A stretch of DNA of 64,000 nt from CAIUGU01 sp965279735 (lineage in GTDB: Bacteria > Pseudomonadota > Gammaproteobacteria > Steroidobacterales > Steroidobacteraceae), in assembly GCA_965279735.1 (NCBI GenBank), contig OZ257260.1:1612001-1676000 (forward strand), written 5' to 3'. A model generated the notes under the pieces. It saw nothing but the letters and a program-made list of their open reading frames with translations. It did not search any database and was not told the origin of the DNA. This document shows positions 60,415 through 64,000 of this stretch, in pieces (the stretch's first letter is position 1; every line of letters starts with the position of its first letter). The translations under genes were made by a program, and so were the position numbers.

Positions 60415-61260
60415 CTACTTCGCAGCAGCATTCTGCTTTGTGGCAAGCGCGGCCCGTTCCGCGGCGGCCTTGGCATTCAAGCCGGCCACATCGACCTTTT
60501 TGCCGGTGACCGGATTCGTGAAACTGTAGGGCGGATAGTAGACGTCGGGGAAGAACACGCCGCCATCGGTGGATGGCAAGTCGGCGCCGGCGGAGATGCC
60601 GGTTCCGTTGATGGCTGTCAGCTGGTCACCCGCCCAGCCCTGGTCATACGGGGTGTAGAACGTTCCCCAATACTTCATCTTCCCGAATTTCCAGACGCCG
60701 TTTTCCTTGACGTAGCCGTTCTCGTAAATGCCTTCCGTCCACGCCTGTTTGACCGATCCGAAACCGGCAACCTGTGCGAATGTCCGAAAACGTGCCTGCG
60801 CGGTCTGACCATCCGGCGCCACAGTGACGATTTCTTGGATCTGGAAATGATTGAAGAGGCGACCTTTCGTGAGGCCGACCTGACCTCCCCCCATTTTTTC
60901 CAGGAACATCCGTCGCACGCCGGCCTTGCCGACGAAGATCCCTCGCTGATTCAGCTCCACGCTCGAGTCCTCGGCGAACAGGTCCACGACCTGATCCCAC
61001 AGGTTCTTGTCCACGTAGTATCCGTAGGCACGCGTCAGCCGGCTGATCGCCTCGATATCCTCGACGTTCTGCAGTCGCGCCTCCTGCTTCTTCATCAGCG
61101 CACGCAGTTCATTGATGTCGGCCTTTTCGATCGACGCGAGCGCCTGTGCACGGCTCGCTCCATTGCTGCTGACCGGATTTGTCTGCGCACCCAGTGATCC
61201 GCAAGACAATGCCAGCCCGCACGCAACGACCTTGAGTAGTGACGTGCTCGTTCTGTTCAT
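60415..61260 (-). CDS. Secreted SnoaL/NTF2-like protein
   Basis: 281 residues from the ATG at 61260 (GGGAG upstream), signal peptide ending LSCGSLGAQ. After a helix (ELRALMKKQEARLQNVEDIEAISRLTRAYGYYVDKNLWDQVVDLFAEDSSVEL) comes the NTF2-like cone fold with FVGKAGVRRMFLE and TEGIYENGYVKENGVWKF. SnoaL-like proteins act as isomerases, hydratases or dehydratases. The C-terminal 70 residues (PYDQGWAG and beyond) are an extension. 38 bp after the DUF1080 gene on the same strand. Confidence 0.82.
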   Translation of the reverse strand: MNRTSTSLLKVVACGLALSCGSLGAQTNPVSSNGASRAQALASIEKADINELRALMKKQEARLQNVEDIEAISRLTRAYGYYVDKNLWDQVVDLFAEDSSVELNQRGIFVGKAGVRRMFLEKMGGGQVGLTKGRLFNHFQIQEIVTVAPDGQTAQARFRTFAQVAGFGSVKQAWTEGIYENGYVKENGVWKFGKMKYWGTFYTPYDQGWAGDQLTAINGTGISAGADLPSTDGGVFFPDVYYPPYSFTNPVTGKKVDVAGLNAKAAAERAALATKQNAAAK

Positions 61261-61298
61261 GCTGAAACTCCCGTTCGAGGTATGGACTGGAAGGCGGA

Positions 61299-61901
61299 TT
61301 ACAGCTCGCGAATCTCCACTTTCCGCCACTTGACCGGCCCACCCATGACGCCTTCCGGACCCGCGCCGTACTGCAGGGCGATGCGGCCTTGTGCGTGTTT
61401 GCCGTCATCACCTTTGGCCATGACCAGGCCATTCAACCTGACAGTCAGCTGCGTCCCCTGCGCGGTGATTTCCATGACGTTCCACTTGCCACCGGCCTTC
61501 TGGGGAAACAGGACTTTGGCGACATCCACGATTCCGCCGGTCGCATAGACAGGATCCGGGCGACGGTCGTAGAGATTCACTTCATAGGCGTTCTGCGCAG
61601 TGATCGTGGCGGGATCGGAACCGCGAATGAAGATTCCGCTGTTGGCGGTGGAGTCCACCCACACTTCGGCGCGCAGTTCGAAATCGCCATAGGATTTCTT
61701 CGAGACCAGGAAGCCGCCCTTGCCCTTGTCTGCAACGATGGCGCCCTGCTCCGCACGCCAGTTGGCATCGCCAATGGCATTCCAGTTTTTCAGACCCGAT
61801 TCCTTGTTGAGCAGGACTTCCCAGGGCTTCTGGGCAGACCAGGCTGCACTTGTCGTTGCTGCAATGCAGATGGCCAACGCGAAGGCGTAGAAACGTTTCA
61901 T
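61299..61901 (-). CDS. Secreted DUF1080 (3-keto-disaccharide hydrolase-like) protein
   Basis: 200 residues from the ATG at 61901 (GGGGGAA upstream), signal peptide ending TSAAWSAQ. WRAEQGAIVADKGKGGFLVSKKSYGDFELRAEVWVDSTANSGIFIRG and NAYEVNLYD are the DUF1080 concanavalin-like core. Family members are linked to 3-keto-glycoside cleavage. It heads a leftward pair with the SnoaL-like gene and diverges from the cupin gene. Confidence 0.86.
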   Translation of the reverse strand: MKRFYAFALAICIAATTSAAWSAQKPWEVLLNKESGLKNWNAIGDANWRAEQGAIVADKGKGGFLVSKKSYGDFELRAEVWVDSTANSGIFIRGSDPATITAQNAYEVNLYDRRPDPVYATGGIVDVAKVLFPQKAGGKWNVMEITAQGTQLTVRLNGLVMAKGDDGKHAQGRIALQYGAGPEGVMGGPVKWRKVEIREL

Positions 61902-62046
61902 TTTGATTCCCCCTGTAAAACCGGGCTTCACTCTAGCAGAGCATGTTGGCCGAGGGGAGGCAGACGAAATTTCCGCTGCGAAAACCCGGCTCAGGATTAC
62001 GGCTCAGGATTACTATGCAGGTGGCTTGCCACTCACCGGAGGGATG

Positions 62047-62724
62047 ATGCGTTCACTGCAAATGATCGCGCGGACAATGGTCGCGTTGCTGCCGCTGGTC
62101 GCGATGGCGCAGGTCCCGCTGCCGGTCGAAAAGGAGTCACACCACAAGACACTGTTCAGGAATGATGAACTGCGCATTCTCGAAGTCATCGTACCGGTGG
62201 GGATGGAAACGCTGGATCACCAGCATTCGAATGACATCGTCACCGTCTGCCTCGAATGCGGGGACAACACGCGAACACGCTCGCCCGGCGAACCCTGGAG
62301 CGATATCCGCAGCCGCAAGGTTGGCCGCTCCGTGATTGCCGAGTATTCGGGCAAGCCCGCAGTACATGCAGTCCGCAATGTCGGACCCGAAGGCTATCGC
62401 CTGTTCGCAGTTGAAAACCTGCGGCAGAAGGACTGGTCTGCGGGGACAACGCTCACCGCCCCTGCAACGACGCTTGCGGAAGAAGGTCGCTCTTTCCGCA
62501 TCTATGACGTTCGTCTTGGAAACAATTCGACGACAACCGCCCATATCCACACCGTGCCCACGGTCGTGGTTCTACTCAACGGCACTGCCCTGGCAAGTGG
62601 CGGTGGAAAAACGACGACCCTGAAGCAGCCCGGCCAGTGGGAAATCATCCCTCCCACCCAATCCCATGTCCTGAGCCTGGAGGGTCGTGAGGCCGCGAAT
62701 CTGGTGGAGATCGAGGTTCGTTAA
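62047..62724 (+). CDS. Secreted bicupin-like protein
   Basis: 225 residues from the ATG at 62047 (GGAGGG four bases upstream; the adjacent ATG at 62044 is too close). Signal peptide ending ALLPLVAMAQ. Two cupin-like halves: ILEVIVPVGMETLDHQHSNDIVTVCLE and TTTAHIHTVPTVVVLLNG, each with His residues that could bind a metal. No closer family assignment. It precedes the DUF5916 gene by 123 bp. Confidence 0.72.
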   Translation: MRSLQMIARTMVALLPLVAMAQVPLPVEKESHHKTLFRNDELRILEVIVPVGMETLDHQHSNDIVTVCLECGDNTRTRSPGEPWSDIRSRKVGRSVIAEYSGKPAVHAVRNVGPEGYRLFAVENLRQKDWSAGTTLTAPATTLAEEGRSFRIYDVRLGNNSTTTAHIHTVPTVVVLLNGTALASGGGKTTTLKQPGQWEIIPPTQSHVLSLEGREAANLVEIEVR

Positions 62725-62847
62725 TCGCTCGTGATGTCAGCCCGCGTTCTCCTCGATCCCTGCATGGGAAAGTCATGGAGTTCGGCTCCGGCACTAATCT
62801 ACGATGGCGCTGTCGGATGCGAGGTCAATGAATAACAAGGATCCCGG

Positions 62848-64000
62848 ATGCGCTTGCCTGTCCTGCTGCCTACCCTGCTTTCAGCCAGCCTGTTCTCCCC
62901 CGTAGAAGCCCAGGAAGCCAATCCTCCCGACCCGCGGGGCCCGAAGTCGGCCAGAGCCACCCGGGTTGAGAGCCGGCCGGTCATCGATGGCCGCCTCGAC
63001 GAGGCTGTCTGGCAGCAGGCGGAACTCATCTCGGACTTCCACCAGATCCGCCCCGGCGATGGAACACCGACCACCGAGCGCACCGAGGTCTATGTCATTT
63101 ACGACAGCGATGCGATGTACATCGGGGCCCGGATGTACGACAGCGAGCCCGACCTGATCGCCGCCCCCACCATCCGGCATGGACAGGGATTTCCCAGCGA
63201 CGATCGGCTGGTCGTCATCCTCGATCCGTTCAACACCGGGCGCATGGGCTATCGTTTTGAAACCAATCTCAACGCCATGCGCCACGATGCGCTCTACCAG
63301 AACCCGACCCAGTTCCAGGGGGACTGGAGCACCATCTGGGACGTGGCGACCAGCATCGACGCCAAGAGCTGGGTGGCGGAGATGGAGATCCCGTTCAAGT
63401 CGTTGTCCTTTGATCCGGACATCACCGCCTGGGGCTTCAATTTCGGCCGCGGCATTCGTCGTCGGGGGGAGGAAGTCGCGTGGGTCTCATACAACCGCAC
63501 CTATAACCCGAGCACGCTGGGACAGCTCACCGGTTTGTCCGGCATGAATCAGGGCATGGGACTGGAAGTGGTGCCTTCCCTCACCGGCACCCGGCAGCGA
63601 CGTTTCAACCCGGAGCGTACGCAGGAAGAGTTCCAGCCTTCGCTCGATGCTTTCTATCGACTGACGCCTTCCCTGAATGCGGCGCTCACGATCAATACGG
63701 ATTTCTCAGCCACGGAAGTGGACAACCGGCAGGTGAACCTCACGCGCTTCAGCCTGTTCTTTCCGGAGAAGCGCGACTTCTTCCTGAACGATTCAGATCT
63801 GTTCCAGTTCGGCAATATCGGAGTCGTGGGGAACAACACGGGCAACAACGTGGCGGTAGTGCGTAGCGCCCGCGAGAATGGCCGTCCTTACTTCTCGCGC
63901 AAAATCGGCCTCAACCGTTTCGGCGAACCGGTCGACATCAACTACGGCGGCCGACTGAGTGGACGGGTGGGCCGGTGGAACATCGGGGCGCTCGCGATCC
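62848..64000 (+). CDS. DUF5916 protein with CBM9-like domain, 3' end outside window
   Basis: 384 codons seen, open at the right edge; AAGGA nine bases before the ATG. Signal peptide ending SPVEAQ, then a family-9 carbohydrate-binding-like domain (VIDGRLDEAVWQQAELISDFHQIRPGDG, VYVIYDSDAMYIGARMYDSEP), then the DUF5916 part SATEVDNRQVNLTRFSLFFPEKRDFFLND, which normally leads into an outer-membrane beta-barrel. Probably a surface protein for polymer or conjugate binding; substrate unknown. Confidence 0.86.
   Translation, partial: MRLPVLLPTLLSASLFSPVEAQEANPPDPRGPKSARATRVESRPVIDGRLDEAVWQQAELISDFHQIRPGDGTPTTERTEVYVIYDSDAMYIGARMYDSEPDLIAAPTIRHGQGFPSDDRLVVILDPFNTGRMGYRFETNLNAMRHDALYQNPTQFQGDWSTIWDVATSIDAKSWVAEMEIPFKSLSFDPDITAWGFNFGRGIRRRGEEVAWVSYNRTYNPSTLGQLTGLSGMNQGMGLEVVPSLTGTRQRRFNPERTQEEFQPSLDAFYRLTPSLNAALTINTDFSATEVDNRQVNLTRFSLFFPEKRDFFLNDSDLFQFGNIGVVGNNTGNNVAVVRSARENGRPYFSRKIGLNRFGEPVDINYGGRLSGRVGRWNIGALAI

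Overview
The window looks like a gammaproteobacterial chromosome, most likely from the Steroidobacteraceae or a neighbouring family. This is inferred from gene content and gene order, not from a database search. Supporting signs are the block murJ-ribF-ileS-lspA-ispH beside a minor-pilin cluster, rpsT-obgE-rpmA-rplU-ispB, high GC, and many secreted metabolic proteins with Tat or Sec signals plus DUF1592/DUF1552, DUF6152 and DUF5916 families.

Layout. 1-10.2 kb: a partial L-lactate permease; a minus-strand run of a DUF1592 cytochrome-like protein, a DUF1552 protein and an ankyrin-repeat protein; a metallo-beta-lactamase-fold protein overlapping a glycerate 2-kinase; and an alpha/beta hydrolase. 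10.2-24.6 kb is core genome: tRNA-Thr, a Fur-family regulator, minor pilins fimT-pilV-pilW-pilX (pilY1 and pilE absent), ispH-lspA-ileS-ribF-murJ, rpsT flanked by two unusual palindromic elements made of 16-nt units, obgE, rpmA, rplU, ispB and tRNA-Pro(CGG).

24.58-36.98 kb is a 12.4-kb integrated element in the 3' end of tRNA-Pro, bounded by a 13-bp direct repeat. It encodes a large serine recombinase whose last codons lie inside the tRNA gene, a CGNR-zinc-finger-like partner, a small HTH protein, and a chain of about twelve genes that overlap by 4 to 13 nt. The chain includes a primase-polymerase/ATPase (frameshifted near its end), a nuclease-like protein, a possible scaffold-like phage protein and a DUF5681 protein. 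Cargo follows: a membrane protein, a protein with an RNxxxH (HEPN-type) motif, a PEP-CTERM protein, a PD-(D/E)XK nuclease and a three-gene micro-operon. A phage satellite or integrative mobilisable element is the best guess. Beyond it (37.0-39.6 kb) lie tandem and inverted repeats and a candidate HEPN/nucleotidyltransferase toxin-antitoxin pair.

39.6-46.8 kb is an iron-related block: piuC, an FMN hydroxyacid dehydrogenase, a cytochrome b561, a PepSY protein and a Fiu-like TonB-dependent receptor behind a good Fur box, then two secreted proteins. 47-51.4 kb has an MhpT-like transporter, a DoxX relic and an intact DoxX gene, tandem small paralogues, DUF3597 and CsbD. 51.4-64 kb looks catabolic: an Old Yellow Enzyme homologue, two rearranged copies of a three-gene module (MBL-fold protein plus two secreted families) around a Tat-exported amidohydrolase, a SnoaL-like protein, a DUF1080 protein, a cupin and the start of a DUF5916 protein. 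Two of the three MBL-fold proteins have lost metal ligands, and the OYE homologue has a changed active-site residue.
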